Assembly (NCBI GenBank): GCA_016874755.1
Contig: VGTH01000020.1
Coordinates: 1 to 64,000, forward strand
DNA from: Deltaproteobacteria bacterium
GTDB lineage: Bacteria; Desulfobacterota; Binatia; UBA9968
DNA length: 64,000 nt
Reading direction: 5' to 3'
In this document: positions 24,765 through 33,520 of the stretch, in pieces
Position numbering within the stretch: the stretch's first letter is position 1
Layout: every line of letters begins with the position of its first letter
Notes under the pieces: generated by a model
What the model was told of the DNA's origin: nothing
What the model saw: only the letters and a program-made list of their open reading frames with translations
Database searches by the model: none
Program-made: the position numbers and the translations under genes

Positions 24765-24840
24765 TGTTTCGAGTTTCGAGTCTCGGGTTTTCGCTCGGTT
24801 GGCAGGTTCAACCCGAAACCCGGAACTCGACACCCGAAAC
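24765..24840. repeat. Complementary-arm repeat (GTTTCGGGTTTCGAG type)
   Basis: The left arm GTTTCGAGTTTCGAGTCTCGGGTT and the right arm, beginning AACCCGAAACCCGG and ending CCCGAAAC, are complementary in most positions. They lie in the leader of the amidohydrolase gene. Single arms occur at 22572-22612 and 35052-35066. Confidence 0.7.
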
Positions 24841-24842
24841 AG

Positions 24843-25802
24843 TTAAGTAGTTCTCGTGTTCTCGGTGAACAGCTCTTCTACTTTTAGTTTCCGTCCGAGC
24901 ATGCCCTGCTGGTCGGCGAATTTGATTAGGTTCTCGACGTCATTATAGTTCTCTTTGAGGCCCTGGTAGAACGGGTCCTTGCCGAAGAATTTACGCTCTT
25001 CTTCGAGATAGGATCTGCCCCAGGCGAAGCTCAGCCGATGGGGCTGCTCCATGAAATCGTTGTACGCTCTGCGCGAGGCGAGCAGCGCCTCGTATAAACT
25101 CGTTGCCACCCAGGGATCGCGGTCGAGGATTTCTTTTTTGATCACCACCGGGTGCATGATCGGGAAAATGCCCGTCTTTTTATAATAAGCGCGTTCTTCT
25201 TGCTCGAATTCTGGAAATAGCCGTTGCACGCTGCCTTCGCCGCGGATCCAGCGGCGCGGTAAATCCGGCTCCACTTCGGCGTCGACTTTGCCTTCGACTA
25301 GCAGGTCTTCGAGCTTGCGATTGCCTTCGACGAACTCGACTTTGATGTGCGGCGGCAGTTTGAAGCCGACGTGCTCCTTATTCACGATCACCCACGTGAC
25401 GTCGCCGACGCCCAGGTCATAGCTGTTCATCAGCATGCCCTTGGTGACCAATGCTAGCGTGTTCTCGTAACTCCGCAGACCGATGCGGCCGCCTTTGAGA
25501 TCGGAAGGTTTCTTGACGCCCGAACCGGTTTTGATGAAGCAGAACTTGTGGCCCCACATGCGTCTTGGGAAAAACGGGATGGCTTGCAGCCGGTCGATGT
25601 CCTGACCACGCGCGACTAAATAAGACGACATGGAAAACTCGCAGGCGTCGTACTCGCCATGGTGGAACATGCGCTCGTGGCGGATACCACTTTCGACGGT
25701 GATGACGTTCAAGTCGAGTCCTTCGGCTTCGACGGTGCCGTCTTTCAGCGGCTGCAAATAGTCATACTTGTCGAAGGCGATGGTGAGTTTTAGTTTAGCC
25801 AT
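24843..25802 (-). CDS. 4,5-dihydroxyphthalate decarboxylase-like protein
   Basis: 319 residues. It opens LKLTIAFDKYDYLQPLKDG and continues EAEGLDLNVI, GIRHERMFHHGEYDACEFSMSSYL and RMWGHKFCFIKTG-SGVKKPSDLKGG, all typical of proteins annotated as 4,5-dihydroxyphthalate decarboxylase (Pht5-like). These have a periplasmic-binding-protein type II fold. There is no signal peptide from the ATG at 25802, which follows AGAGGA, so the protein is probably cytoplasmic. It may be a phthalate-type decarboxylase or a solute-binding relative. It lies 11 bp from a truncated binding-protein gene and next to an intact one, which supports an aromatic-acid context. Confidence 0.75.
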   Translation of the reverse strand: MAKLKLTIAFDKYDYLQPLKDGTVEAEGLDLNVITVESGIRHERMFHHGEYDACEFSMSSYLVARGQDIDRLQAIPFFPRRMWGHKFCFIKTGSGVKKPSDLKGGRIGLRSYENTLALVTKGMLMNSYDLGVGDVTWVIVNKEHVGFKLPPHIKVEFVEGNRKLEDLLVEGKVDAEVEPDLPRRWIRGEGSVQRLFPEFEQEERAYYKKTGIFPIMHPVVIKKEILDRDPWVATSLYEALLASRRAYNDFMEQPHRLSFAWGRSYLEEERKFFGKDPFYQGLKENYNDVENLIKFADQQGMLGRKLKVEELFTENTRTT

Positions 25803-25813
25803 GTTGGTTCCTC

Positions 25814-26068
25814 TTATAGTTTTTTGCCGAAGACGCGATCGATGAAGCCACGCAGCATGCCTTGCACCAGCACGCCGCCGCCTTGCACGTAGACCAACGT
25901 GGCGTCGATGCCGTGCTTTTTCAGAAAGCCCATATCGCGGGGGACCCACAACGCCGTGTTGTTGAGCGTCATGGTCGAGTAGGCGAGGTAGCTTTCCTTG
26001 CTCGAACTGGGGCTGGAAAAGGATAGCGTGAAGGCAAAAGCACAGATAGCCAGAGCGAATTTCGTCAT
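25814..26068 (-). pseudogene. Internally deleted ABC substrate-binding protein
   Basis: An 84-residue frame has a signal peptide (MTKFALAIC...SSS) and the first domain start of an NMT1-like binding protein: YLAYSTMTLNNTALWVPRDMGFLKKHGIDATLVYVQGG. After GGGVLVQGML it goes straight to RGFIDRVFGKKL, which looks like the C-terminal end of such a protein. About 230 residues are missing, so an in-frame internal deletion is the simplest reading. It is unlikely to bind ligand. Its upstream neighbour is an intact binding protein ending 31 bp away. Confidence 0.6.
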
Positions 26069-26099
26069 GGCGCGATCATAAAAGCGCGCTAGCGCGCTG

Positions 26100-27053
26100 T
26101 CAACGAACTTGGCCCTTCTGCAGCAGCTCTTCGACCAGCGTCGCATCGGCCACTTGGGTCCACGGAATGGTGGCCGCGCCTTCGGAGTCGAGAATGGCGC
26201 GCACGGCGTCGGCAGTGACGCGCAGGTCGTCGATGATCAACGGGGCGTAGACGTTGTAAGATTCCACCGCTGTTGCCTCATCGGTGCCGAAGAACTGCCG
26301 CATGAACTGCACCGCTTCGCTTTTCTGAGTCTTGATCCAGCGCATGGCCTCCATTTGGGCCAGGATCATGCGTTTGATCGACTCGCGCTCGCGCTGAATC
26401 TTCGCAGTTGTCGTTGACAAACCGGTGAAGGGAATGTGCAGCACGTCGCCGGCGCTGCCGAGAAAGCGATAGCCCTGCTGCTTGGCCAAAACGGAATGGG
26501 GCAGGGATAGCGTCGCCGCGTCCATCTGCCCAGAGAGCAGCGATTGAAAGCGCGTTTCGGAAGCGCCGACGGAGAGCATGGCGACGTCCCGGCGCGGATC
26601 GAGCCCGGCCTTTTGCAAGAGCGCGCGGGCGACCAACTCGTCGGTGGCGCCGACATTGGAGATGGCGATCTTCTTGCCTTTTAACTCAACGAGGGATTTG
26701 TAGCTGCCGCGCGCCACCAGAGTATGAAATGACGATTTCAAGCCGATGGTGACGAGCTTCAGCGGCAAGCCCTTCACCGCCGAGCGGATCACCGTGCTTG
26801 TCATCATCGAGTAATCGATCTCGCCTGCTTGCACGGCGACCACCGACAGGTTGGGGCGAATCGTGATCACTTCGGAGTCGAAGCCCTGTTTGCGGAAGAA
26901 GCCCTTTTCGTGGGCCGCCCAGACGTCGAAGAACCCGATCGATTTAGACGACACGCCGATGCGGACGCGCTCGCGCGGCCGCTCCGCGGCGAGCGACGAA
27001 GTCGCGACAAGCAGCAAGACAAGGGACAGAGAAAAGCACCTTCGCTGATTCAT
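26100..27053 (-). CDS. ABC transporter substrate-binding protein
   Basis: 317 residues. A signal peptide (residues 1-22, ending SLAA) precedes an NMT1/SsuA-type body: VRIGVSSKSIGFFDVWAAHEKGFFRKQGFDSEVI, an AGEIDYSMM pocket strand, LKGKKIAISNVGATDEL, and a C-terminal VADATLVEELLQKGQVR. The fold is the periplasmic binding protein type II; ligand unknown. It heads a minus-strand cluster with a deleted paralogue and a Pht5-like gene, so aromatic carboxylate uptake is a reasonable guess. No transport ATPase or permease gene is linked. Ribosome site weak. Confidence 0.8.
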   Translation of the reverse strand: MNQRRCFSLSLVLLLVATSSLAAERPRERVRIGVSSKSIGFFDVWAAHEKGFFRKQGFDSEVITIRPNLSVVAVQAGEIDYSMMTSTVIRSAVKGLPLKLVTIGLKSSFHTLVARGSYKSLVELKGKKIAISNVGATDELVARALLQKAGLDPRRDVAMLSVGASETRFQSLLSGQMDAATLSLPHSVLAKQQGYRFLGSAGDVLHIPFTGLSTTTAKIQRERESIKRMILAQMEAMRWIKTQKSEAVQFMRQFFGTDEATAVESYNVYAPLIIDDLRVTADAVRAILDSEGAATIPWTQVADATLVEELLQKGQVR

Positions 27054-27177
27054 AACCCAAGAAAGTAGCAGGGGTTGCGGCCCGTGTCGATTGGGGCGTG
27101 CTCACATTTGCTCACATTGACACGCCAACGACGCAGGTGCTAAGGGAAAACCACCTTCACAGTGAAAGGAGTGTATT

Positions 27178-27924
27178 ATGCGATTCCAAAACAAGTCGGT
27201 CATCATCACGGGTGGCGGCGGCAAGATCGGCAAAGCCTACGCGATGGGGTTCGCCAAAGAGGGAGCGAAAGTCGCGCTGCCGGACATCGCCAGCGCCGAT
27301 CACGTCGTCAAAGCGATCAAAGATATGGGCGGCACGGCGATCAGCATGGCCTGCGACGTGTCGGACGAGAAGAGCGTCAAGGCAATGGTCGATCAGGTGG
27401 CCAAAGAGTTCGGCAGCGTCGATGTGCTCGTCAACAACGCTGCGTATTTTATGACGGTTAAGAAAAGCGTGTTCTGGGAAATGGAAGTCGACGAATTCGA
27501 CAAAGGCATGGCCGTCAACGTGCGCGGATCGTGGCTCTGCGCCAAAGCGGCATTCCCACATATGAAGCAAGCGGGCAAAGGCAAAATCATCAATATCTCT
27601 TCGGGGACTGCTTTGAATGGCGGCCAGAACTACATTCACTACGTGACCTCAAAAGGGGCGTTGATCGCCATGACGCGGGCGATGGCGAAAGAGTTAGGCG
27701 ACTACAACATTTGCGTGAATACGGTGGCGCCGGGGTTTGTCGTCACCGAAGGACGTGCGGTGGACGCAGCGTTTAACGCCAGCCGCGTCGCCAATCGGGC
27801 GTTGAAGCGCGTCCAGGTGGAGAACGACTTGGTCGGCACCGTGATGTTTCTCGCCTCGTCCGAGAGCGATTTTATGACTGGGCAATTGTTGAACGTCGAC
27901 GGTGGGGCGCATTTTGTGGGGTAG
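27178..27924 (+). CDS. SDR-family oxidoreductase
   Basis: 248 residues of the classical short-chain dehydrogenase/reductase family. The nucleotide-binding motif TGGGGKIG lies near residues 11-18, followed by NNAA at about 90, the catalytic Ser in NISSGT and the Tyr-Lys pair in YVTSK near residue 160, and the PGFV segment after it. It lacks the Asp after strand 2 in a clear position for strict NAD preference (LPDIAS is present, which favours NAD). It oxidises an alcohol or reduces a ketone. AAAGGAG precedes the ATG, and a weak TTGACA box lies at 27117-27122. The likely role is oxidation of a ring alcohol or hydroxy acid in a catabolic route. Confidence 0.9.
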   Translation: MRFQNKSVIITGGGGKIGKAYAMGFAKEGAKVALPDIASADHVVKAIKDMGGTAISMACDVSDEKSVKAMVDQVAKEFGSVDVLVNNAAYFMTVKKSVFWEMEVDEFDKGMAVNVRGSWLCAKAAFPHMKQAGKGKIINISSGTALNGGQNYIHYVTSKGALIAMTRAMAKELGDYNICVNTVAPGFVVTEGRAVDAAFNASRVANRALKRVQVENDLVGTVMFLASSESDFMTGQLLNVDGGAHFVG

Positions 27925-27946
27925 AATAGTTTAGGCATGTTTTGTT

Positions 27947-28032
27947 CCCCCCTTTGAAAAAAGCGGGGCTAGGGGGGATTTGCGAATAGGTGCAAAAGAA
28001 AATCCCCCTCGGTGCCGCTTTTTCAAAAGGGG
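27947..28032. repeat. Complementary-arm repeat (CCCCTTTGAAAAA type)
   Basis: CCCCCTTTGAAAAAAGCGGGGC at the left and GCCGCTTTTTCAAAAGGGG at the right are near-perfect complements, with an inner AGGGGGGATTT / AAATCCCCCT pair. The whole 86 bp can fold as one hairpin between the SDR gene and the binding-protein tandem. Confidence 0.75.
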
Positions 28033-28055
28033 AAGTTGAAATCTTGCTGAGGTAA

Positions 28056-29066
28056 GTGATGCTTTTTTGGGCGAAGAAAGAGTTCTTGCTGTTGGGTATT
28101 CTTGTAATTGCCACCCCTTGTTTTTTGGTTTCGCCGGCCTCGGCGCAGAAGCTCACCATCGCTTGGACTTCGGTGAGCGCGTTTAACTCACCGTTTTGGA
28201 TCATGCCGGACGCGGGGTTTTATAAGCAGGAAGGGATGGACGTCGACACGCTGTTCATTCTCAGTTCGCCGACGGCGGCGAAGGCGACGCTGGCGGGGGA
28301 TATTTCGATCAGCTCACAGAACAGTCAGGTGGTATCGGACTCCGGTTTGGCGGGTGGCGACCTGGTCGCCATGGGAGCGGTGGTCAATATGGTGCCGTTT
28401 TACATCATGTCGATTCCTGAGGTGAGAACCGTTGCTGACCTCAAGGGGAAGTCGGTCGGTATTTCTCGCTTTGGCGCTGCCTCAGATTTTGGCACCCGGA
28501 TGTTTCTGGGCAAGCACGGCCTGGAGGCCGGCAAGGATGTGCCGTTCATACAGATCGGCGGGCAGCCCGAGATTGCGGTGGCCCTGTCGAAGAAACTGAT
28601 CGCCGCCGCGGCGATGTCGCAGCCGTCGGCGGCTGTGGCCGAGCAACAGGGCGCGCGGCTATTGGCCAATATGGTGAAGGATGAGATCCCTTTTGTGCAC
28701 CTGGCGATCACCACGACTAAGAGATTCCTGAAAGAAAAAAGACCGCAAGCGAAGGCGTTCCTGCGCGCCTATGCCCGTTCGATGCATTTTCTTTACAACC
28801 GCAAAGAAGAAACCTTGGCGATTATTCAGAAGTACACTAAAGTGAAGGACCCGAAGATTCTCGACGCCACGCTCAAATATGGCTATGAGTTCATGGAAAA
28901 AATCCCACTCGTCAAGCCCGCCGGCTTTCAAGTCACTCTCGATGAGATTGCGCGGACCAATCCGAAAGCCAAACAATTTAAGCCAGCGCAGTTCTACGAC
29001 AACAGCGTGGTGCAGGAGTTGGTGGATGAGGGGTTCTTCACCAAGCTTTGGGGGAAAGCGCCTTGA
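28056..29066 (+). CDS. ABC substrate-binding protein (tandem copy 1)
   Basis: 336 residues. A signal peptide ends near SPASAQ (residue 30). The mature protein begins KLTIAWTSVSAFNSPFWIMPDAGFYKQEGMDVD and ends VVQELVDEGFFTKLWGKAP. It is an NMT1-type binding protein very similar along its whole length to the next gene (shared SDFG, KDV-FIQIGG-PEIA, AMSQP and FLKEKR blocks), so the pair arose by tandem duplication. GAGG precedes the ATG. Downstream come two ornithine-cyclodeaminase-like genes and a third binding protein, all co-directional, suggesting that ligand and enzyme substrate are related, perhaps an amino-acid-like compound. Confidence 0.83.
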   Translation: MMLFWAKKEFLLLGILVIATPCFLVSPASAQKLTIAWTSVSAFNSPFWIMPDAGFYKQEGMDVDTLFILSSPTAAKATLAGDISISSQNSQVVSDSGLAGGDLVAMGAVVNMVPFYIMSIPEVRTVADLKGKSVGISRFGAASDFGTRMFLGKHGLEAGKDVPFIQIGGQPEIAVALSKKLIAAAAMSQPSAAVAEQQGARLLANMVKDEIPFVHLAITTTKRFLKEKRPQAKAFLRAYARSMHFLYNRKEETLAIIQKYTKVKDPKILDATLKYGYEFMEKIPLVKPAGFQVTLDEIARTNPKAKQFKPAQFYDNSVVQELVDEGFFTKLWGKAP

Positions 29067-29099
29067 CGGAAGATGAATGGGTGTTGGAGTAGTGGAGTG

Positions 29100-30092
29100 A
29101 TGGGATTTCGGACGATATTCGCCTGGTCGGTGATTTTCTTTGCTGGGCTTTGGTCGACGCCCGCCGATGCGCAGAAGCTGATTGCCGCGTGGTCGTCGGT
29201 GAGTGCGGTGAACTCGCCGCTTTGGATCATGCACGACGCGGGCTTCTTCAAGCAGGAAGGTCTCGATGTCGATCTGATTTTCGTCCTCAGCTCACCGACC
29301 GTGGCGAAAGCGACGCTCGCGGGCGAGGTCGCCGTTTCTGGCGCCAACAGCCAGGTGGTGGTCGACTCGGGTTTGGCCGGCGCCGATTTGATTGCCATGG
29401 GCGCGATGTCGAACGTCGTGGCGTTTTACATCATGGGCAACCCCGATATTAAAACCGTTGCCGATCTGCGCGGCAAAACCGTCGGTATCACCCGTTTCGG
29501 GTCGTCGAGCGATTTTGGCATGCGCATGCTGCTCGCCAAGCATGGGCTTGAGGCCAACAAAGATGTCGCTTTCGTGCAGATCGGCGGCATGCCGGAGATT
29601 GCCGCGGCGTTGTCGAAGAAGATCATTGCCGCGGCGCCGATGTCGCAGCCCATGGCCTACGTGGCGGAGCAAGGCGGAGCCAAGGTTTTGGCTAATCTCG
29701 CGAGCGAAGAAGTGCCGTTCATGCACATGGGCTTTACCACCACGCGCAAGTTTTTGAAAGAAAAACGCAGCCAAGCGAAGGCGATGATCCGTGCCTACGG
29801 CCGCGCGCTGCACTTTCTACACACGCGCAGGGAGCAGACCCGAGCCATCTTCGCGCGCTACACCAAGATCAACGACGTGGGCATGCTCGACGGCAGCATC
29901 AAGTACGGCCAAGATTTTCTTGAAAAGATTCCGTTTGTGAAACCTGCGGCGTTTCAGGTGACGCTCGATGAAGTCGCGCGGAGCAACCCCAAAGCCAAAC
30001 AGGCCAAGCCGCAGCAATTTTACGATAACAGTTTGGTTCAAGAAGTGGTCGACGAGGGGTTTTTCACCAAACTGTGGGGGCGTGGCCTTTAG
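29100..30092 (+). CDS. ABC substrate-binding protein (tandem copy 2)
   Basis: 330 residues, with a signal peptide ending TPADAQ and a mature start KLIAAWSSVSAVNSPLWIMHDAGFFKQEGLDVD. It is a close paralogue of the 28056 gene. The C-terminus LVQEVVDEGFFTKLWGRGL is nearly the same. The ATG at 29100 gives a standard signal peptide; an in-frame ATG at 29073 would add nine residues before it. The gap to the first copy is about 33 bp. Ligand specificity may have diverged: pocket residues differ at MGAMSN/MGAVVN and PMSQP/AMSQP. The next gene is an ornithine-cyclodeaminase homologue. Confidence 0.83.
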   Translation: MGFRTIFAWSVIFFAGLWSTPADAQKLIAAWSSVSAVNSPLWIMHDAGFFKQEGLDVDLIFVLSSPTVAKATLAGEVAVSGANSQVVVDSGLAGADLIAMGAMSNVVAFYIMGNPDIKTVADLRGKTVGITRFGSSSDFGMRMLLAKHGLEANKDVAFVQIGGMPEIAAALSKKIIAAAPMSQPMAYVAEQGGAKVLANLASEEVPFMHMGFTTTRKFLKEKRSQAKAMIRAYGRALHFLHTRREQTRAIFARYTKINDVGMLDGSIKYGQDFLEKIPFVKPAAFQVTLDEVARSNPKAKQAKPQQFYDNSLVQEVVDEGFFTKLWGRGL

Positions 30093-30093
30093 A

Positions 30094-30132
30094 GATCCGA
30101 CCGATCGGACTGATCCGACGGATCATCTGATC
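30094..30132. repeat. GATCGGACCGATC short-period repeat
   Basis: Four overlapping GATC-centred words (GATCCGACCGATCGGACTGATCC and on) occupy the leader of the ornithine-cyclodeaminase gene. The same family occurs at 52001-52035 and 53152-53180, again just upstream of start codons. Confidence 0.65.
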
Positions 30133-30153
30133 TTGATGCAAGGCAGGTTTAAG

Positions 30154-31257
30154 ATGCTGTTTCTTAACAACGACGACGTCAAGCAAGTGCTGACCATGGA
30201 AGTCACGATGAACGCGCTCGACAAGGCGTATCGCGAGCTCGCTGTCAACGAGGCGGTGTGCCGGCCGCGCATCGATATTCAGATTCCCACGCCCGACTCC
30301 GACAAGATCTACCAATGGGGGACCATGGAGGGCGGCTCGACCTCCGGTTATTTCGCGATTCGCATGAAGTCAGACGTGATCTACGAGACCGAGTATCAAG
30401 GCGCGATCACGCAGGAGAAATACTGCGTGCAGCCCGGCACGTTCTGCGGGCTGATTTTGCTCAACAGCACCAAAAACGCCGAGCCGTTGGCGCTGATCAA
30501 CGACGGCTATTTGCAGCACATGCGCGTCGGCGCCGACTCCGGCATCGGCGCGAAGTACATGGCGCGCGAAGATGCCACGGTAGTGGGCATGATCGGCTCG
30601 GGCGGCATGGCGCGCTCGCATGTCGAGTCGTTTCTCTTGGCGCGGCCGAAGTTAAAAAAGATTCAGGTCTACAGCCCGACCAAAGCTAATCGGGAAGCCT
30701 ACGCCAAGGAGATCAGTGAGCAGTATGGGCTTGAAGTCGTGCCCATGAGTAATCCGCGCGACGTCTACAAAGGCGCGCATATCGTTGCGGGCTGCACCGA
30801 TTCCGCCGTGCCGATCGTCATCGGCAAATGGCTGGAAGAGGGGACGCATGTCACCTGCGTCGGCGGTCATCCCGACGAAGACACGCTCAAGCGAATAGAC
30901 GTTTCGCTGCGTTTAGGCACCGCACCCGCGCCCTGGGGCTTGCCGCAGTTTGGCGTCGATGATGAATATATTACCTACGCCGCGCGACCCAAAGAGAACG
31001 CCGGGTTTCAGATGAAGCGGTCGGGGCAGCGCGGCCATGGTGTGATCGCCGAAGATCGCGCTGTGTTTTTATCCGAGATTCTCGCGGGCACGAAGCGAGG
31101 CCGCGCGTCTGACAAGCAAGTTACTTATTCGGAGCGCGGCAATATTCAAGGCGCGCAGTTCTTCGCGGTGGCGGGGAAGGCTTTCGAGTTGGCCAAAGAA
31201 CGTAAGCTCGGAAGAGAACTGCCGACCGAGTGGTTTTTGCAGGATATACGGGACTGA
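30154..31257 (+). CDS. Ornithine cyclodeaminase/mu-crystallin family protein
   Basis: 367 residues. It has the family opening FLNNDDVKQVL, the pyrroline-type pocket residues around MRVGADSGIGAKYMA, the Rossmann motif VVGMIGSGGMARSH (about 145-158) and the CTDS strand. Members catalyse NAD-dependent deamination and cyclisation of ornithine, alanine dehydrogenation or imine reduction. Because it sits with binding proteins, an imino or amino acid substrate is plausible. The ATG at 30154 is chosen; the open frame extends through the upstream repeat. Its neighbour at 31346 is a diverged paralogue of the same length, so the pair probably acts on the same pathway or as a heteromer. Confidence 0.82.
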   Translation: MLFLNNDDVKQVLTMEVTMNALDKAYRELAVNEAVCRPRIDIQIPTPDSDKIYQWGTMEGGSTSGYFAIRMKSDVIYETEYQGAITQEKYCVQPGTFCGLILLNSTKNAEPLALINDGYLQHMRVGADSGIGAKYMAREDATVVGMIGSGGMARSHVESFLLARPKLKKIQVYSPTKANREAYAKEISEQYGLEVVPMSNPRDVYKGAHIVAGCTDSAVPIVIGKWLEEGTHVTCVGGHPDEDTLKRIDVSLRLGTAPAPWGLPQFGVDDEYITYAARPKENAGFQMKRSGQRGHGVIAEDRAVFLSEILAGTKRGRASDKQVTYSERGNIQGAQFFAVAGKAFELAKERKLGRELPTEWFLQDIRD

Positions 31258-31276
31258 GTAGACCGGAGGCATGTTC

Positions 31277-31302
31277 GTGCAGGGGCGACCGGTTGGTCGC
31301 CC
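31277..31302. repeat. GGGCGACC...GGTCGCCC hairpin
   Basis: A GTAGGGGCGACC-type hairpin with a perfect 8-bp stem and a short loop, in the 88-bp gap between the two ornithine-cyclodeaminase genes. The same family recurs at 39813-39866. Confidence 0.55.
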
Positions 31303-31345
31303 ACGTTGGGCACATAGACAAGTAGGGAAGGAAGCGAAACCACGG

Positions 31346-32437
31346 ATGCCCATTTTCTTAAACAACGACGACGTCGAACAAATCATCACCATGAAAGACA
31401 CGATGGACGCGCTGGAAACGCTCTATCGGGAGATGGGCCAAGGCGTGGCGATCACCGCGCCGCGCTCGGATGTGCACAGCCCGACGGCGGCGGCGCAGAG
31501 TGCTGAGGGGCCGATGGCGCATTATCTAAAAAGCATGAGCGGCGCTTCGCCGCATTTCGGCACGGCGGCGCTGCGCTTTTCTTCCGACATCGTCGCCTGG
31601 CGCGACACCGGGGGCGGCATGCGGCGGGAAAAAATTCCGTCGCTGCCAGGCGAGCGATGGATGGGCATCGTTATGTTGTTCAGCTCGTCCAACGGCGAGC
31701 TGCTGGCGATCATAAACGACGGCGTGTTGCAGCGCTTCCGCGTCGGCGGCGCCAACGGCGTTTCGACTAAGTATCTGGCGCGGCAAAACGCCGAGACCGT
31801 CGGCCTGGTTGGCTCCGGCTGGCAAGCGGGCACGCAGGTGCTCGCTGTCTGCGAGGCGCGCAAAATCAAGAAGATCAAAGTCTTCAGTCCGACTAAAGTC
31901 AACCGCGAAAAATTCGCCAAGGAGACGAGTCCACTGGTTGGCATCGACATCACGCCGGTGGATTCCTACGAAGAGGCGGTCAACAACGTCGACATCATTA
32001 TTACTTCGACCAACTCGCGCAAAGCGTTTCTCGGAAAGTGGGCGTTAAAAGAAGGCATGCATATCAGCAGCATGCAGCGCGACGAGTTCGACGACGAAGC
32101 GCTGCTAACCTGCAAGCCGCTGGTGCTGCATTCGCACATGACGGAAAATAACGTTACGTCCGCCGCGCTGGCGCATTTCGAACGGGAAGATTTCAAGCTG
32201 CGCGATCACCCCACCGAGCGCGGCATCGATTGGAAGTCGCTGCCGACCATAGCCGATTTACTTTGCGGGCGCGTCAAAGGACGGGAGAGCGAGCAGCAGA
32301 TCACCGGCTTCGTCAACAACATCGGCATGGGCGCGCAGTTCGCCGCCGTTGGCAAAAGAGTCTACGACGCGGCGAAGGCGAAGGGGCTGGGCCGGGAAGT
32401 GCCGCTCGATTGGTTTACTCAGGACGTGCATCCTTGA
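31346..32437 (+). CDS. Ornithine cyclodeaminase/mu-crystallin family protein (copy 2)
   Basis: 363 residues, starting MPIFLNNDDVEQIITMKDTMDAL, with RFRVGGANGVSTKYLA, the NAD motif VGLVGSGWQAGTQ and a TSTNSRKAF strand. It is a paralogue of the preceding gene but has a longer active-site loop rich in Ser and His (GASPHFGTAALRFSSD). The enzyme is expected to use NAD(P) on an imino or amino acid. The ATG at 31346 fits the family N-terminus; the preceding in-frame codons are repeat-derived. The next gene, another binding protein, starts 50 bp downstream. Confidence 0.82.
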   Translation: MPIFLNNDDVEQIITMKDTMDALETLYREMGQGVAITAPRSDVHSPTAAAQSAEGPMAHYLKSMSGASPHFGTAALRFSSDIVAWRDTGGGMRREKIPSLPGERWMGIVMLFSSSNGELLAIINDGVLQRFRVGGANGVSTKYLARQNAETVGLVGSGWQAGTQVLAVCEARKIKKIKVFSPTKVNREKFAKETSPLVGIDITPVDSYEEAVNNVDIIITSTNSRKAFLGKWALKEGMHISSMQRDEFDDEALLTCKPLVLHSHMTENNVTSAALAHFEREDFKLRDHPTERGIDWKSLPTIADLLCGRVKGRESEQQITGFVNNIGMGAQFAAVGKRVYDAAKAKGLGREVPLDWFTQDVHP

Positions 32438-32486
32438 GCGCTGGCGGTTCAGGGTATTGAAGAGACGCTTCATAGTTCAGGAGTCG

Positions 32487-33482
32487 ATGATGGTGTGGTT
32501 ACGCCTTGGGTTCGTTCTGACGTTGGCTGTTTCTTTTGTGAATGGTGCCGCAGCTCAGAATAGAGTCTTGCTCGGCTACTCCTCTCTGAGCTCTAACCAG
32601 ACGCCGATTTGGGTCGCCAAAGAAGGAGGCTTGTTCAAGCGGTTTGGCGTCGATGTCGATTTGATCTTGATCGAAGGCGGCACGCGCGGCGCGCAGGCGT
32701 TGATTTCCGGCGACCTGCCGATGATGGGTATGGCTGGCCAGGCCGTGATCAGTTCGCGGGCGCGCGGCGGCGATCTGGTCGTCGTTGGCGGCGTCGTCAA
32801 TAAGATGAACTACATCTTTGTCGGCTCACCGAGCGTAAAATCACCTCAAGACCTGAAGGGTAAACGAATCGGCATCAGCCAGATCGGCACTGCGTCCTAT
32901 CATGCGGTGGTCTTGGCATTGAAGCAGTGGAAGCTCGATGCGCGCCGCGACGGCATTACGATTCTTCAAGTTGGCAGTCAAGCGGCGCGCGTCTCGTCGA
33001 TGAACTCCGGCGGGACCGACGCGATTATCGTCAACCCCGGACTCAACGTGGCGATGAAGCAGCGCGGATATAACATCATCGCCGACTTTAGCGAGCTGCC
33101 GATACCCTATCCTTTACAAGTGATGGCGACGCGCGAACGGTTTCTCAAGACGGAACCTGATTTGGCGGAACGCCTGCTCAAAGCAGTGGTGGCGGCGAAC
33201 ACGTTTACCATCGATCCCAAGAACAAGCCGCGGGTCAAGGCGGCGATTGCCAAGTATCTGCGCTTGCCCGGTATCGATGCCGCCGAGGAGCAGTACAAGT
33301 CCGGCCTTGCAGTGCTGCCGAAGAAGCCCTATGTCGACGTTGCCGGGATATCGGCGATGATCGAGTTTCTTGCCGAGAGCGATCCGAGCGTAGCGAAGAT
33401 CAAACCGGAGCAAGTGATCAATCACACGATTATGAAGAAGCTTGATGATACAGGGTTCATCGAGCATCCGTTTGCCAAGTAG
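32487..33482 (+). CDS. ABC transporter substrate-binding protein
   Basis: 331 residues with a signal peptide (residues 1-23, cleavage after NGAAA) and an NMT1/SsuA-like body: RVLLGYSSLSSNQTPIWVAKEGGLFKRFGVDVDLI, a VVGGVVNKMNYIFV strand, LKGKRIGISQIGTASYHAVV and a C-terminal DTGFIEHPFAK. CAGGAG lies just before the ATG at 32487. It closes the co-directional cluster of two binding proteins and two ornithine-cyclodeaminase homologues. Ligand unknown. It converges with a flavoprotein gene 38 bp away. Confidence 0.82.
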   Translation: MMVWLRLGFVLTLAVSFVNGAAAQNRVLLGYSSLSSNQTPIWVAKEGGLFKRFGVDVDLILIEGGTRGAQALISGDLPMMGMAGQAVISSRARGGDLVVVGGVVNKMNYIFVGSPSVKSPQDLKGKRIGISQIGTASYHAVVLALKQWKLDARRDGITILQVGSQAARVSSMNSGGTDAIIVNPGLNVAMKQRGYNIIADFSELPIPYPLQVMATRERFLKTEPDLAERLLKAVVAANTFTIDPKNKPRVKAAIAKYLRLPGIDAAEEQYKSGLAVLPKKPYVDVAGISAMIEFLAESDPSVAKIKPEQVINHTIMKKLDDTGFIEHPFAK

Positions 33483-33520
33483 GTTGCGGACGCAATGAAT
33501 CGCGCCCCTTATCCGGGTCA

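Noticed and set aside
27117-27145. Promoter before the SDR gene
   Set aside because: TTGACA is perfect but the -10 (CTAAGG) is poor; not listed as a feature.
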